64,000 bases of DNA from Bradyrhizobium sp. Rc3b (GTDB taxonomy: Bacteria > Pseudomonadota > Alphaproteobacteria > Rhizobiales > Xanthobacteraceae): positions 310,001 through 374,000 of the forward strand of contig NZ_FOUS01000002.1 of assembly GCF_900114915.1 (NCBI RefSeq), read 5' to 3'. This document shows, in pieces, positions 52,982 through 62,660 of this stretch (the stretch's first letter is position 1; every line of letters starts with the position of its first letter). Below the pieces are notes generated by a model. The model made no database searches. It saw nothing but the letters and a program-made list of their open reading frames with translations, and had not been told where the DNA came from. The position numbers were made by a program, and so were the translations under genes.

Positions 52982-53851
52982 ATGGATCGTCTCAAGCTGA
53001 AGGCCGTGCTCGGCAATCATCCCCACGTGCAGGCCGTGAAGAGCGGCGCGCTCCGCTCCGATCTTTTCGATCTCGACTTCATCACGTACACGCCGACCAA
53101 CACCGCGTTCAAGCCGATGGTGCGGGAGCAGGCCTTCGATGTCTGCGAGATGGCGATTGTCACCTATCTGATGGCGAAAGCCCACGGCAAGCCGCTGGTG
53201 CTGCTGCCGGCGACCATGCTTGGGCGCTTCCAGCATTCCTATGCGCTCTACAATCCCACGAAGGGAACGCTCGGACCGTCCGATCTCGAAGGCAAGCGCG
53301 TCGGCATCCGCTCGTTCACGACGACGACCGGCGCCTGGATCAGGGGCATTCTCGCCAACGATTACGGCGTCAATCTCGACAAGATCCGCTGGGTCACCTT
53401 CGAGGATCCGCACGTCGCCGAATATGTCGACACCACCGAGCGCGCCCCGAAGGACAAGAAGATCCTGCAGATGCTGCTCGACGGCGAGCTCGACGCAGTT
53501 CTCGGCGAGACCTCTGATAGTCCCAGGCTGAAGCCGCTGTTCCCGGATCCGGCCGCGGAGGCCGCGAAATGGTACGCCAAGCGCGGTGTCGTACCGGTCA
53601 ATCATCTCGTGGTCGTGACCGAGCAACTGGCGAGAACGCGTCCCGGGATCGTTGCGGGCGTCTATGATCTCCTCAAGCAGGACAAGGCGCAGGTGGGGCC
53701 TGCGGCAACGCCCGACCTTGTCCCGTTCGGGATCGAGGCCAACCGGAAGCCGCTGGAGTTGATCGTCGACTACGCATTCCAGCAGGCGCTGATTCCGCGC
53801 CGCTATGCGATCGAGGAGCTGTTCGACGAGACGACACGAGGATTGAACTGA
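52982..53851 (+). CDS. 4,5-Dihydroxyphthalate decarboxylase-like protein
   Basis: A 289-residue protein with the periplasmic-binding-protein fold found in Pht5-type decarboxylases: RSDLFDLDFITYTPTNTAFKPMVREQAFDVCEMAIVTYLMA and LEGKRVGIRSFTTTTGAWIRGILANDYG. There is no signal peptide, so it acts in the cytoplasm. The family removes the 4-carboxyl of 4,5-dihydroxyphthalate to give protocatechuate, upstream of the 4,5-cleavage path. GGAGCGG precedes ATG 52982. Its stop shares one base with the next start. Confidence 0.85.
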   Translation: MDRLKLKAVLGNHPHVQAVKSGALRSDLFDLDFITYTPTNTAFKPMVREQAFDVCEMAIVTYLMAKAHGKPLVLLPATMLGRFQHSYALYNPTKGTLGPSDLEGKRVGIRSFTTTTGAWIRGILANDYGVNLDKIRWVTFEDPHVAEYVDTTERAPKDKKILQMLLDGELDAVLGETSDSPRLKPLFPDPAAEAAKWYAKRGVVPVNHLVVVTEQLARTRPGIVAGVYDLLKQDKAQVGPAATPDLVPFGIEANRKPLELIVDYAFQQALIPRRYAIEELFDETTRGLN

Positions 53852-54765
53852 TGGTGGATCCGAAACGATGGCAGATCGGGCTTATCGGCTATGGCGAAGT
53901 CGGCAGGATCCTGGCCGAGGATTTGCGCCAGCAGGATATCAAGGTCTCGGCCTATGACATCAAGCTCGGAGGCGAGCAGGGCGCTTCGCTGAAGGAGCAT
54001 GCGATAAAGTTTGGTGTGACGCTGGCGGCGTCGCACGCTGAGCTGACCGCGAAATCGGACTTCATCATCTCCGCGGTCACAGCAAGCCAGGCCGTTCCGG
54101 TGGCAAAGGCCTGCGCCGCTGCGGTCAATCAGGGCACTTGGTTCCTCGATTTCAACTCGGCATCGCCCGGCGCCAAGCAGCGCGCCGCTGCGCTGATCGA
54201 TGGCGGAGGCGGCCGCTATGTCGAAGGTGCCGTGATGACCTCGGTGCCGCCATATCGCATCAAGGTGCCGTTGCTGCTCGGCGGTCCCGGCGCGAGCGAG
54301 TTGGAGCCGCTGCTCAACGCGATCGGCTTTGCCGCCAAGGTTGCCAGCGACAAGCTCGGCGTGTCCTCGGCCGTGAAGATGTGCCGCAGCATCATGATCA
54401 AGGGCCTGGAGGCCATGGTCATCGAGAGTTTTACGACCGCGCGGGCCTATGGGGTCGAGGATGCCGTGCTGGCCTCGCTCGCGGAGACCTTTCCCGCGAT
54501 CAACTGGGAGAAGCAGGGCGCCTATTTCTTCCAGCGCGTCATCGAGCACGGTCGCCGGCGCGCCGAGGAGGTGCGTGAGGTCGCCGAGACCGTGCGGGAG
54601 GCGGGACTGACACCATGGTCCGCGCTGAGCACAGCCGAGCGTCAGGCCTGGGTCGCTGATCTCGCCGATGAAGGGCTGTTCGGCGCCAGGGGCACCAAGG
54701 AGTTTGCGCGCAGCGCTGATTGGCGTACCGAGGCAGATCGAATCCTGAGCAAGATCAAACGCTGA
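53851..54765 (+). CDS. NAD-dependent dehydrogenase (3-hydroxyisobutyrate/6-phosphogluconate type)
   Basis: A 304-residue two-domain dehydrogenase: Rossmann start QIGLIGYGEVGRILAEDL, then FLDFNSASPGAKQRAAALID and, at the active-site lysine, GVSSAVKMCRSIMIKGLEAMV; a DUF1932-like C-terminal domain follows. It could oxidise a hydroxymuconic semialdehyde hemiacetal to the pyrone, the step done by LigC (a different fold) in Sphingobium, but this is only inferred from position. It is the last gene of the TetR operon and overlaps the convergent hypothetical gene by 11 bases. Confidence 0.85.
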   Translation: MVDPKRWQIGLIGYGEVGRILAEDLRQQDIKVSAYDIKLGGEQGASLKEHAIKFGVTLAASHAELTAKSDFIISAVTASQAVPVAKACAAAVNQGTWFLDFNSASPGAKQRAAALIDGGGGRYVEGAVMTSVPPYRIKVPLLLGGPGASELEPLLNAIGFAAKVASDKLGVSSAVKMCRSIMIKGLEAMVIESFTTARAYGVEDAVLASLAETFPAINWEKQGAYFFQRVIEHGRRRAEEVREVAETVREAGLTPWSALSTAERQAWVADLADEGLFGARGTKEFARSADWRTEADRILSKIKR

Positions 54766-55108
54766 CGCCGAACGCGTAGGTTGAGCTCAAAACCCTGCCG
54801 CGGTCGCGATAGTTCGAGATTTCGTCACGGGCGAGCTCGATCAAGTCGGCCAGGCACTTGGCCTCGCGGACGACCTGCTCCTTGGCGGGCGCGGTGCGGA
54901 ACTCTGCGAGAATCATGCGGATGCACTTGTCGGCAGTATCCAGCGTCCAGAGCGCGCGGGTCATGTCGTCCTGCGTGTGGATCGCCGAGATATCGAGGCC
55001 AGATAGGACTTCGCCGATTCCCTTCAGGCGCTTGACGGCCGTTTCCGCCGGCGAGTCGGCCCGAATGGAGCGATAATCCATGCTACTGAATGCGCTGAAC
55101 ATGTACAT
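54755..55108 (-). CDS. Hypothetical helical protein
   Basis: A 117-residue, mostly helical protein (SPAETAVKRLKGIGEVLSGL; ALWTLDTADKCIRMILAEFR; VREAKCLADLIELARDEISN). ATG 55108 is chosen because GGGGAAGC is just upstream; the frame is open to 55180. The 3' end overlaps the operon on the other strand by 11 bases. No family recognised; its form resembles small cytosolic regulators such as FlaF-like helical proteins, but nothing supports a name. Confidence 0.6.
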   Translation of the reverse strand: MYMFSAFSSMDYRSIRADSPAETAVKRLKGIGEVLSGLDISAIHTQDDMTRALWTLDTADKCIRMILAEFRTAPAKEQVVREAKCLADLIELARDEISNYRDRGRVLSSTYAFGVSV

Positions 55109-55306
55109 GCTTCCCCACTGAACAGGTCGTTCAGTGCGCCCCTTTAATATGATCCGGGCGGCCTGTTGTGCAATGCGCACAGCTACGGTCCGGGATTCTA
55201 CCGGGCTCGGATCTGAGGACGGATCGGCCGCAAATTGGTACGAAACGGTCCGACGATCAGCCGTGTTCCCGACGATTTTACCGTTGGAGAGTGGACCGGA
55301 ACGCGT

Positions 55307-56548
55307 TCAGGCCCCAGGCCGGAACAGCGCGGGCCGCTGCCGTGCGAACGTCTGCCGGCCATCCTTGAAGCCCATCATGACGTCGGGCAGCTCGGCGATG
55401 GCGAAGCGGCTGTCTTGCGTATCAAGCACGATGAGATCGGCGGGATTGCCGACCTTGATGCCGTAATCGTCGAGGTTCATCAGCCGCGCCGGCAGCTCGG
55501 TCACGAGATCGAGGCAGGTGTCGAAATCCCTCACCGAGGCGTGCGCGACATTGGCGTAGAAGTTCGCCATCCGCAGCAACGAGGCGTCGCCGAACGGCGT
55601 GAAGGGATTGAGCACGTTGTTGGTGGCGACCGAGCAAACCACGCCGTCGCCCGCGAGCTTGTGGGCGAGGGTCAGCCCGCGCGGTGCGTTGTGGGTGGCG
55701 TCGCGCCCCATCAGATAGAGATCGGTCGCGGGCAGCACCGTGACGGCGACGCCGGCTTTCGCCAGTTGCACCGTGGCCGTCTTCATCCGCTCCGGCGGCA
55801 GGGCCGAGAGCTTTGTCGCATGGCCGATCGTGACGCGGCCGTGATAGTTGCGCCGCTCGGTCTGGCGGCAGACCTCGTCGAGATGCCACCAGGAAGGATC
55901 GAGATCAAAGTCGAGATGGAGATCGACGTCGACGTCGAACTCCTGGGCGAGATCGAAGATGCGCGCAAGATGCGCGGTCGGATCGGTGTCGGTATAGGGA
56001 CAGCCGCCGATCGTCTCGCCGCCGTCGCGCAGCGCTTGGACCAGGAGCTCCTCAGCTCCGGGATCGTTGGTTAGCCCCTCCTGCGGGAACACGCAGAGCG
56101 ACAGGTCGAGCGCCCATGCATAGTCGCGCTTCAGCGCCTTCACCCCCTCGAAGCTTCGCAGACCAATCCGCGGATCGATTTCCACATGCGTGCGCATGCG
56201 CGTCGTGCCATGCAGGATCGCGCGTTCGAGCACCTTGGCGCCGCGCGCGTAAACATCCTCGACGGTGAAGTCGCGCTTCACGGCTGACACAGCCCGGATG
56301 GCGTCACCGAGACTGCCGTGATCGTGGCCGCAGCGGTCGAGCAGACAGGCCTTGTCGAGATGGATGTGGGTGTCGACGAAACCGGGCAGGGCGAGGTGAC
56401 CGCCGATATCGACCTCGACCGCTTCGCAGGCGAGTTTTGGCTCGATCGCGGCGATCCGGCCGGCTTTCACGCCGATGTCGACAGGCGCGGCGGATGATCG
56501 CAACAGTGCGTTACGGAAGATCAGGTCGAAGGCGGGCTGGGTGATCAT
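55307..56548 (-). CDS. Amidohydrolase, cytosine-deaminase-like
   Basis: A 413-residue amidohydrolase. Metal-binding residues are seen in VDTHIHLDKACLLDR, MRTHVEID, DLHLDFDLD, IGHATKLS and VCSVATNNVLNPF. The order and the HLDK segment fit the cytosine deaminase/AtzC branch, which acts on amino- or amido-substituted N-heterocycles. It is a single gene; the next gene is divergent. The substrate might be a pyrimidine or triazine base, but nothing here fixes it. Confidence 0.87.
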   Translation of the reverse strand: MITQPAFDLIFRNALLRSSAAPVDIGVKAGRIAAIEPKLACEAVEVDIGGHLALPGFVDTHIHLDKACLLDRCGHDHGSLGDAIRAVSAVKRDFTVEDVYARGAKVLERAILHGTTRMRTHVEIDPRIGLRSFEGVKALKRDYAWALDLSLCVFPQEGLTNDPGAEELLVQALRDGGETIGGCPYTDTDPTAHLARIFDLAQEFDVDVDLHLDFDLDPSWWHLDEVCRQTERRNYHGRVTIGHATKLSALPPERMKTATVQLAKAGVAVTVLPATDLYLMGRDATHNAPRGLTLAHKLAGDGVVCSVATNNVLNPFTPFGDASLLRMANFYANVAHASVRDFDTCLDLVTELPARLMNLDDYGIKVGNPADLIVLDTQDSRFAIAELPDVMMGFKDGRQTFARQRPALFRPGA

Positions 56549-56691
56549 GGCTCTTGCGGACGGAACTTAGAGCAATCGGCGGGGATCGGCGGCTCCAGAT
56601 TGCCGGCAGTGTAGCGAGGCAAGTGTGCAAAATATATGCATGGATTCCGCGACAGTGGCGGTAATATTCCGCGAACCCGGGAGAGCCTGCC

Positions 56692-57111
56692 ATGTCCGTT
56701 GCCGCCAGAGCCGAAACTGCTGATTTATCCGACGCCGCGATCGTGGAGGCCTATCTCACAGCATCGATGATCCCCGATCCCGACGCTGCGGCCACCTATA
56801 TGGCGCCGGGCACCGTCATTACATTCACCGGCGGGCGCGAGTTCGATCATCCGCGCGGCCCGACCGGCTTCAATGCCAAGCGCTACCGCTGGGTCAAGAA
56901 GAAGATGGACCGGTTCGATGTCTGCCCCGGCGACGGCGAGACCGTGGTTTACAGCGTCGGCACCCTCTACGGCGAATGGAAGGACGGCACTCCGTTCGAG
57001 GGCAACCGTTACGTCGACCGCTTCGTGGTGCGCAACGGCAAGATCACCAAGATGGATGTCTGGAACGATAGCGCCGAACGCATCCTGGTCCAACGCGGCA
57101 TCGACGCGTAA
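56692..57111 (+). CDS. NTF2-like (SnoaL-type) protein
   Basis: A 139-residue single-domain protein with the cone-shaped NTF2 fold: ATYMAPGTVITFTGGREFDH, TVVYSVGTLYGEWKDGTPF and GNRYVDRFVVRNGKITKMDVWND. Members range from isomerases to ring hydroxylase subunits and stress proteins. The start is ATG 56692. It diverges from the amidohydrolase gene and may be linked to it. Function not predictable. Confidence 0.85.
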   Translation: MSVAARAETADLSDAAIVEAYLTASMIPDPDAAATYMAPGTVITFTGGREFDHPRGPTGFNAKRYRWVKKKMDRFDVCPGDGETVVYSVGTLYGEWKDGTPFEGNRYVDRFVVRNGKITKMDVWNDSAERILVQRGIDA

Positions 57112-57271
57112 TATCCGTCTCGGCACGGGCGGAGCCGAACGGCCGCTCGTCATATCGAAAGCTGCGATAGCTGATAGGCGCGAGCCCGTCTGGCGGCTGG
57201 CCTGCGCCTGCGCTATCAAATCCCGCGATCGCGCCCGGGATGGAGGCGCGAGCCCCCTTTAGGAGCAGCCG

Positions 57272-58180
57272 ATGCGTCTACCCACCGTTATCCTGGCCCT
57301 GACATGTCTTGCGGGCGCAGCTTCAGCCGAAGATCTGTCGGGCACGCTCCAGAAGGTCAAGGAGACCAAAAAGATCACCCTGGGCTATCAGGAAGCCTCG
57401 GTCCCGTTCAGCTATCTTGACGGCAACCAGAAGCCGGTCGGCTTCGCCATGGACATCTGCCTCAAGATCGTCGACGTCGTGAAGAAACAGCTGGGCATGC
57501 CCGACATCGTCGTCGACACGCTCGCCGTGACCTCGTCGAACCGGATCCCCTTGATGGTGAACGGCACGCTCGACCTGCACTGCTCGGCGACCACCAACAA
57601 CGCCGACCGCCAGAAGCAGGTCGCCTTCACCAACACGCATTTCCTCAGTGCGACGCGGTTCGCCGCCAAGAAGGCCGCAAAGATCAACACCATCGACGAT
57701 CTCAAGGGCAAGGCGGTCACGGCGGTCGCCGGCTCGGTCAACCTGACGCAGCTCGCCAAGGTCAATACGGAACGCAATCTCGGCATCAGTCTGATGCCGG
57801 CGAAGGATCAGGCCGAAGCCTTCCTGCTCTTGGAAACCGACCGCGCCCAGGCCTACGCACTCGACGACGTGCAGCTCGCGGTCGCGATCGCGCGCTCGAA
57901 GGAGCCGCAAGCCTTCATGATCAGCGAGGAGGCGTTCTCCAAGCCGGAGCCTTACGGCATCATGCTGCGGCGGGAGGATGCGCCGTTCAAGGCGCTCGCC
58001 GACCGCGCGACTGCGGAGCTCTATGCAAGCCCGGAGATCGAGGTGCTCTACAAGAAATGGCTGCAGTCCCCGACGCCGCCGAACGGCCTCAACTACAACG
58101 TCCCGATGTCGCCTGCCCTGCGCAACGCCTTCAAGAAGCCGAGCTGGAGCGCCGATCCGGACGTGTATCTGGCGAACTGA
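57272..58180 (+). CDS. Periplasmic glutamate/aspartate-type binding protein (family 3)
   Basis: A 302-residue exported protein with a signal peptide (VILALTCLAGAASA) and a GltI-like pattern: KKITLGYQEASVPFSYLDGNQKPVGFAMDICLKIVDVVKKQL, and VDTLAVTSSNRIPLMVNGTLDLHCSATTNNADRQKQVAF. It should bind glutamate, aspartate or a related amino acid. AGGAGCAG lies before ATG 57272. No permease or ATPase follows; a dispersed repeat does. It is the fourth binding protein in the window without its own transporter. Confidence 0.92.
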   Translation: MRLPTVILALTCLAGAASAEDLSGTLQKVKETKKITLGYQEASVPFSYLDGNQKPVGFAMDICLKIVDVVKKQLGMPDIVVDTLAVTSSNRIPLMVNGTLDLHCSATTNNADRQKQVAFTNTHFLSATRFAAKKAAKINTIDDLKGKAVTAVAGSVNLTQLAKVNTERNLGISLMPAKDQAEAFLLLETDRAQAYALDDVQLAVAIARSKEPQAFMISEEAFSKPEPYGIMLRREDAPFKALADRATAELYASPEIEVLYKKWLQSPTPPNGLNYNVPMSPALRNAFKKPSWSADPDVYLAN

Positions 58181-58233
58181 GGCGAGGGCGCCGAGGCGCC
58201 AGCAGATCGCGGGCTTCGCGCTGCCCATTATTG

Positions 58234-58364
58234 CGCCTCTCCCCTTGTGGGAGAGGGCATCTCCGCTGTTGAGGCGCGTTCATTCGGGTGAGGGGTCTGT
58301 CTCCATGGATGCAGACCCCTCATCCGGCGCTTCGCGCCACCTTCTCCCACAAGGGGAGAAGGGA
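58234..58364. repeat. Palindromic interspersed repeat
   Basis: Nested inverted repeats: CTCTCCCCTTGTGGGAGAGG near 58236 mirrors CCTTCTCCCACAAGGGGAGA near 58340, and GTGAGGGGTCTG near 58289 mirrors CAGACCCCTCAT near 58312. It fills the space between the binding protein and the convergent acyl-CoA dehydrogenase. This type is frequent in Bradyrhizobium-like genomes and may act as a bidirectional transcription stop. Confidence 0.65.
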
Positions 58365-58396
58365 AGATGGCACCGTGCTCTCGGTGAGTAAGCGCT

Positions 58397-59608
58397 CTAA
58401 GCGTTCGAATATTTCTTCAGCTCGAACCGGGCGATCTGGTTCCGGTGGACCTCATCCGGTCCATCGGCAAGCCGCAGCAAACGCGCAGTGGCATAGGCCT
58501 GGGTCAAACCGAAATCGTTCGAGGTGCCGCCGCCGCCATGGGCCTGGATCGCCCAGTCGATGATCTGGCAGGCCATGTTGGGCACGGCGACCTTGATCAT
58601 CGCGATCTCGGCCTTCGCGACCTTGTTGCCGACCGTGTCCATCGCGTAGGCCGCGTTCAGCGTGAGCAGCCGGGCCTGCTCGATCATGATGCGGGATTCT
58701 GCAATGCGCTCTTGCGTCACCGTCTGTTCGGAGACCGGCTTGCCGAAGGCGACGCGGCTGCGCACGCGGCGGCACATCTTCTCCAGCGTGCGTTCGGCAA
58801 GGCCGATCAGCCGCATGCAGTGATGGATGCGGCCGGGCCCCAGGCGGCCCTGTGCGATCTCGAAGCCACGGCCTTCGCCGAGCAGCATGTTCTCCTTGGG
58901 GACCCGCACATTGGTGAAGACGACTTCGGACGCCCGGTCGGGCACGCCGTAGAAGCCGAACACGGGCAGGGGACGTTTCACCTCGATGCCAGGCGTGTCC
59001 ATCGGCACCAGGATCATCGATTGCTGCTTGTGGCGGTCCGGATTGTCAGGATCGGTCTTGCCCATGAAGATGCAGATCTTGCAGCGCGGGTCGGTCGCAT
59101 TGGTCGTATACCATTTACGGCCGTTGATGACGTAATGGTCGCCATCGCGCAGGATCGAACTCTCGATGTTGGTCGCATCGGATGAGGCGACCGCAGGCTC
59201 CGTCATGGCGAAGCATGAGCGGATTTCACCTGCGAGCAGCGGCTTCAGCCAACGCTCCTTGTCCTTCTCCGAACCGTAGCGCTCCAGCACCTCCATGTTG
59301 CCGGTATCGGGCGCCGAGCAGTTGAACACTTCGGGCGCCAGATGCGATCGGCCCATCACCTCGCAGAGCGGGGCATATTCGAGATTGGTCAGGCCTGCGC
59401 CATGGCCGGACTCCGGCAGGAACAGGTTCCAGAGGCCTTCCGCACGTGCCAGCGGCTTCAACTCCTCGACGACAGGATAGACCTTCCAGGGTCCCAGCTC
59501 TTCCGCCTCGCGATAGAAGCGCTCCTCGTTCGGGTAGATGTGCCGGTCCATGAAGCTCTCGAGCTTGCGCTTGAGCTCGACGACTTTTGGCGACATCGGG
59601 TAGAGCAT
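58397..59608 (-). CDS. Acyl-CoA dehydrogenase
   Basis: A 403-residue FAD enzyme. [17 protein letters not shown] is the FAD/substrate loop, [15 protein letters not shown] and QMHGGGG-like [41 protein letters not shown] give the C-terminal domain with the catalytic-loop pattern of the ACAD10/11-like branch. It oxidises an acyl-CoA to the enoyl-CoA in beta-oxidation. An acyl-CoA synthetase gene lies on the same strand upstream, with a GH172-like gene between them. Confidence 0.94.
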   Translation of the reverse strand: MLYPMSPKVVELKRKLESFMDRHIYPNEERFYREAEELGPWKVYPVVEELKPLARAEGLWNLFLPESGHGAGLTNLEYAPLCEVMGRSHLAPEVFNCSAPDTGNMEVLERYGSEKDKERWLKPLLAGEIRSCFAMTEPAVASSDATNIESSILRDGDHYVINGRKWYTTNATDPRCKICIFMGKTDPDNPDRHKQQSMILVPMDTPGIEVKRPLPVFGFYGVPDRASEVVFTNVRVPKENMLLGEGRGFEIAQGRLGPGRIHHCMRLIGLAERTLEKMCRRVRSRVAFGKPVSEQTVTQERIAESRIMIEQARLLTLNAAYAMDTVGNKVAKAEIAMIKVAVPNMACQIIDWAIQAHGGGGTSNDFGLTQAYATARLLRLADGPDEVHRNQIARFELKKYSNA

Positions 59609-59639
59609 CTCTGGTCTCCTTGATTGATCGGCGGCAGGA

Positions 59640-60752
59640 TCAGCCGATTTCGAGATAATCCGGGCCGGGCAGTTTCGGGAAAGGCGCCGTCGGCAGGGTC
59701 TGATACCAGAACGCGACGGAGGCGATATCGTCCTGCAGCGGAAGGTATTTGGCTTCCTTGGTGCCCGGCAACCAGCCCAGCGCCTGGATCGTCACGCGCA
59801 GATCGGAGCGGAAGCGCACGGGATCGGGGATGTGCCAGCGATACATGCCGAAGCGTTGCTGCGATTTGTAGACGCCGTCGGGGCGGATCACCTGGGGCAG
59901 GCCGGCATAGGGCGTGGTGAATTCCTGGTAGCGCGATTGCTGGCCCTGGCCGGAATGGGCGACATAGGGATCGAAATTATAGGCACCGCAGAAATAGTCC
60001 TCGGTGCCGGTGCCGCAGATCGTCGGGAAGTCACCGTCGCCGTCGATGTAGAACTTGATTTCGCCTTCTCCCCACCAGCCGTTGTTGTTGACGCCCCAGG
60101 CCATGTAGGTGCCGACATAGTGGCCCGCGCCGCTGATGCCGTCGAGGATGGTATAGACCGCCTTGTAAGGCAGCGGGTTGGTGCGGCGGAACTGGGCATG
60201 GAAGTAGGCGCAATCCTCCGGCACGTCGGTCAGGGTGTAGTTGATCTGGTAGTAGACGGTGAGTTGCTCCTCGCTGCGGTTCTCCAGCGTGACGCGCGCG
60301 CGCTTGCGAAACGGCATCTCCCAATAGCAGTTGAAGGCGCGGCCGGGATTGACGCAGACCGCGAGGGAGGACACCTGCGCGAACTCCTCCCATCCGCAGG
60401 CGAAGAAATCGCCGGCCGGGCACTCGACGCTCGGCAGCGTTTGGTCGTCCCAGTAGATGCGCAGGATCGAATGCCGCAGCCGTCCGCGCGCCAGCGTCAT
60501 CCAGATCTGCTGGATCGCGCCTTGCCCGGCGATGTCGCCGAGCGCGAAGGTCGTGCCCGGTTCGATGACGACATAGGGCGAGACCTTCCAGCCCTGTCCG
60601 AGATCGCGCGCCTGGCGGGCGGCGGGGCCATCGACGGACATGCCGCCCTTGCCCTTCTCGCCGGTGAAGTTCTCGGGGCTGATCGAACGCGTCTGCGCGT
60701 TCGACAGGCGCGACAGATTGCCGAGATGCAGGCCCAATCCGGAAAACGCCAT
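59640..60752 (-). CDS. DUF2961 protein (GH172-like)
   Basis: A 370-residue protein of the DUF2961 family, whose studied members are glycoside hydrolases of family 172 (fructofuranose/arabinofuranose-active). Marks are [17 protein letters not shown] at the start, GGWW-like [40 protein letters not shown] with acidic residues near the expected active site, and a jelly-roll pattern. No signal peptide is seen, so it is probably cytoplasmic. Its location between acyl-CoA dehydrogenase and acyl-CoA synthetase genes is odd. The substrate is unknown. Confidence 0.83.
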   Translation of the reverse strand: MAFSGLGLHLGNLSRLSNAQTRSISPENFTGEKGKGGMSVDGPAARQARDLGQGWKVSPYVVIEPGTTFALGDIAGQGAIQQIWMTLARGRLRHSILRIYWDDQTLPSVECPAGDFFACGWEEFAQVSSLAVCVNPGRAFNCYWEMPFRKRARVTLENRSEEQLTVYYQINYTLTDVPEDCAYFHAQFRRTNPLPYKAVYTILDGISGAGHYVGTYMAWGVNNNGWWGEGEIKFYIDGDGDFPTICGTGTEDYFCGAYNFDPYVAHSGQGQQSRYQEFTTPYAGLPQVIRPDGVYKSQQRFGMYRWHIPDPVRFRSDLRVTIQALGWLPGTKEAKYLPLQDDIASVAFWYQTLPTAPFPKLPGPDYLEIG

Positions 60753-60858
60753 GATGTCCTCGATGAGCGATTAGCGACGTTTCGCTATATCGCCCCCAAA
60801 TCCACCAAAAGATGAAGACGATCGGATACGGAACGGCCCGCATGTGATCGCGTGCCGT

Positions 60859-62502
60859 TCATGCGACGCGATACTCCCTGAACTTCTCGCGCAGAGCCGA
60901 TTTCAACACCTTGCCGGTCCCCGTCATCGGGAATTCGTCGAGGAATTCGACGGCGTCCGGCATCCACCAGCTCGCGACCTTCGGGCGCATGTGGTCGAGC
61001 AGCGTCTTGCCGTCGACGGTCGCGCCCTTCTTGCGGACGACGAGGAGGAGGGGACGCTCCTGCCATTTCTCATGGTTGATCGCGACCACGGCTGCCTGAA
61101 GCACATCGGGGTGAGACAAGGCGACGTCCTCGAGCTGGATCGAGGAGATCCATTCGCCGCCGGACTTGATCACGTCCTTGGAGCGGTCGGTGAGCGTGAC
61201 GTGGCCCTGCGGGTCGATCACCGCCATGTCGCCGGTGATCAGCCAGCCGTCGCGGTCGAGACCTTCCTCCAACTTCATGTAGCCGGAGGCGACCCAGGGA
61301 CCGCGGGCGCGCAAATGGCCGACGGACTTGCCGTCGCGTGGCAGCTCGACGCCGCTGTCGTCGACGATGCGAAGAGTTGTACCGAAACAGGCGCGGCCGG
61401 ACACCTGGCGCCGGTCGAACTTCTCCTTGTCGGTGAGGTGCTCCGAGCCCGGCCGCAAGCCCGGCATGGAGCAGCCCAGGGCCTCGGTCATGCCCCAGGC
61501 CTGGATGTAGTCGATATTGTAGTCGCGCTTCAGCTTCTCGACCATCGCGCGCGGCGGCGCCGAGCCCGACGACAGCGTTGCCCGCAGCGTGGAGAATTTG
61601 TTGCCGGTGCGCCCCAGCCAGTCGAGCAGGATCAGCCAGAAGCTCGGCACGCCCGCCGACAGCGTCACCTTCTCGCCTTCGAGCAATTCGTAGAGCTTGT
61701 CGGGCTCGTAATTGCGGCCGGGCAGCACCAGCTTCGAGCCGGTATAGGGGGCGGTGAACGGCATGTTCCAGCCATTGCCGTGGAACAGCGGCGCCATCGG
61801 CATCATCACCTCGCGCACGCCTTCGACATGCCCCGGCAGGAAGTCGAAATTGCAGCACGTCATGGTCTGCAGGATCGCGGCGCGGTGCGAATAGATCACG
61901 CCCTTGGGATTGCCCGTCGTGCCTGAGGTGTAGCAGATGGTCGAGGCGGACTTTTCGTCGAACTCCGGCCAGACGAAGCCGGCGTCGTTCTCTTTTTCCA
62001 GAAGCTCCTCGTAGCAATGCACGTTGGCGAGCTTGGTTTCGGGCATCCGCTCGCGCGACGACATCACGACATAGGCTTCGATCGTCTTGAGCTGCGGCGC
62101 GATCGCCTCGACGATCGGCAGCGTGGCGCGGTCGATGAACAGCAGGCGGTCTTCGGCGTGGTTGATGATGTAGATGAGCTGCTCGGGAAACAGTCGCGGG
62201 TTGACGGTGTGCAGCACATAGCCCATGCCCGGCGCGGCATAGAACATCTCGAAATGACGATGCGTATTCCAGGCCAGCGTGCCGACGCGATCGCCGGGAT
62301 TCATGCCGAGCCGCTTCAGCGCCAGCGCCATGCGCTTGATGCGCGGATGGGCGTCGGCATAGGTGTAGCGATGGATGTCGCCTTCGATCTCGCGCGCGAC
62401 GATCTCGGCCTCGCCGTGATAGTCCGCGGCATACTGGATCAGGCCGCTGATCAGAAGCGGCATGTCCATCATCAATCCCTGCATGGTCTCCTCCACGGCC
62501 AC
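60859..62502 (-). CDS. Long-chain fatty-acid--CoA ligase (AMP-forming)
   Basis: A 547-residue adenylate-forming enzyme. ATP-binding P-loop [19 protein letters not shown], the A5 segment [42 protein letters not shown] with its motor Asp/Arg, and the C-terminal catalytic lysine region [15 protein letters not shown] are all intact. It activates a medium- or long-chain fatty acid to acyl-CoA. ATG 62502 starts it; a possible in-frame internal start would remove seven residues. It diverges from the monooxygenase gene. Confidence 0.94.
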   Translation of the reverse strand: MAVEETMQGLMMDMPLLISGLIQYAADYHGEAEIVAREIEGDIHRYTYADAHPRIKRMALALKRLGMNPGDRVGTLAWNTHRHFEMFYAAPGMGYVLHTVNPRLFPEQLIYIINHAEDRLLFIDRATLPIVEAIAPQLKTIEAYVVMSSRERMPETKLANVHCYEELLEKENDAGFVWPEFDEKSASTICYTSGTTGNPKGVIYSHRAAILQTMTCCNFDFLPGHVEGVREVMMPMAPLFHGNGWNMPFTAPYTGSKLVLPGRNYEPDKLYELLEGEKVTLSAGVPSFWLILLDWLGRTGNKFSTLRATLSSGSAPPRAMVEKLKRDYNIDYIQAWGMTEALGCSMPGLRPGSEHLTDKEKFDRRQVSGRACFGTTLRIVDDSGVELPRDGKSVGHLRARGPWVASGYMKLEEGLDRDGWLITGDMAVIDPQGHVTLTDRSKDVIKSGGEWISSIQLEDVALSHPDVLQAAVVAINHEKWQERPLLLVVRKKGATVDGKTLLDHMRPKVASWWMPDAVEFLDEFPMTGTGKVLKSALREKFREYRVA

Positions 62503-62660
62503 GTCGTTGCGTGGCGTTGTGCTTGTGATTTGCGCGTGAGGTTAGCGGAACGTCGCGCGGCGTTCACGCAAAAAACATTGGACGCGATTGCATGCGTCAC
62601 TTTTTCAGGGCTAACTGATCCGAGCTGCCGGCGAAGCAGCGTTCTCCGTGGAGGAAATGC

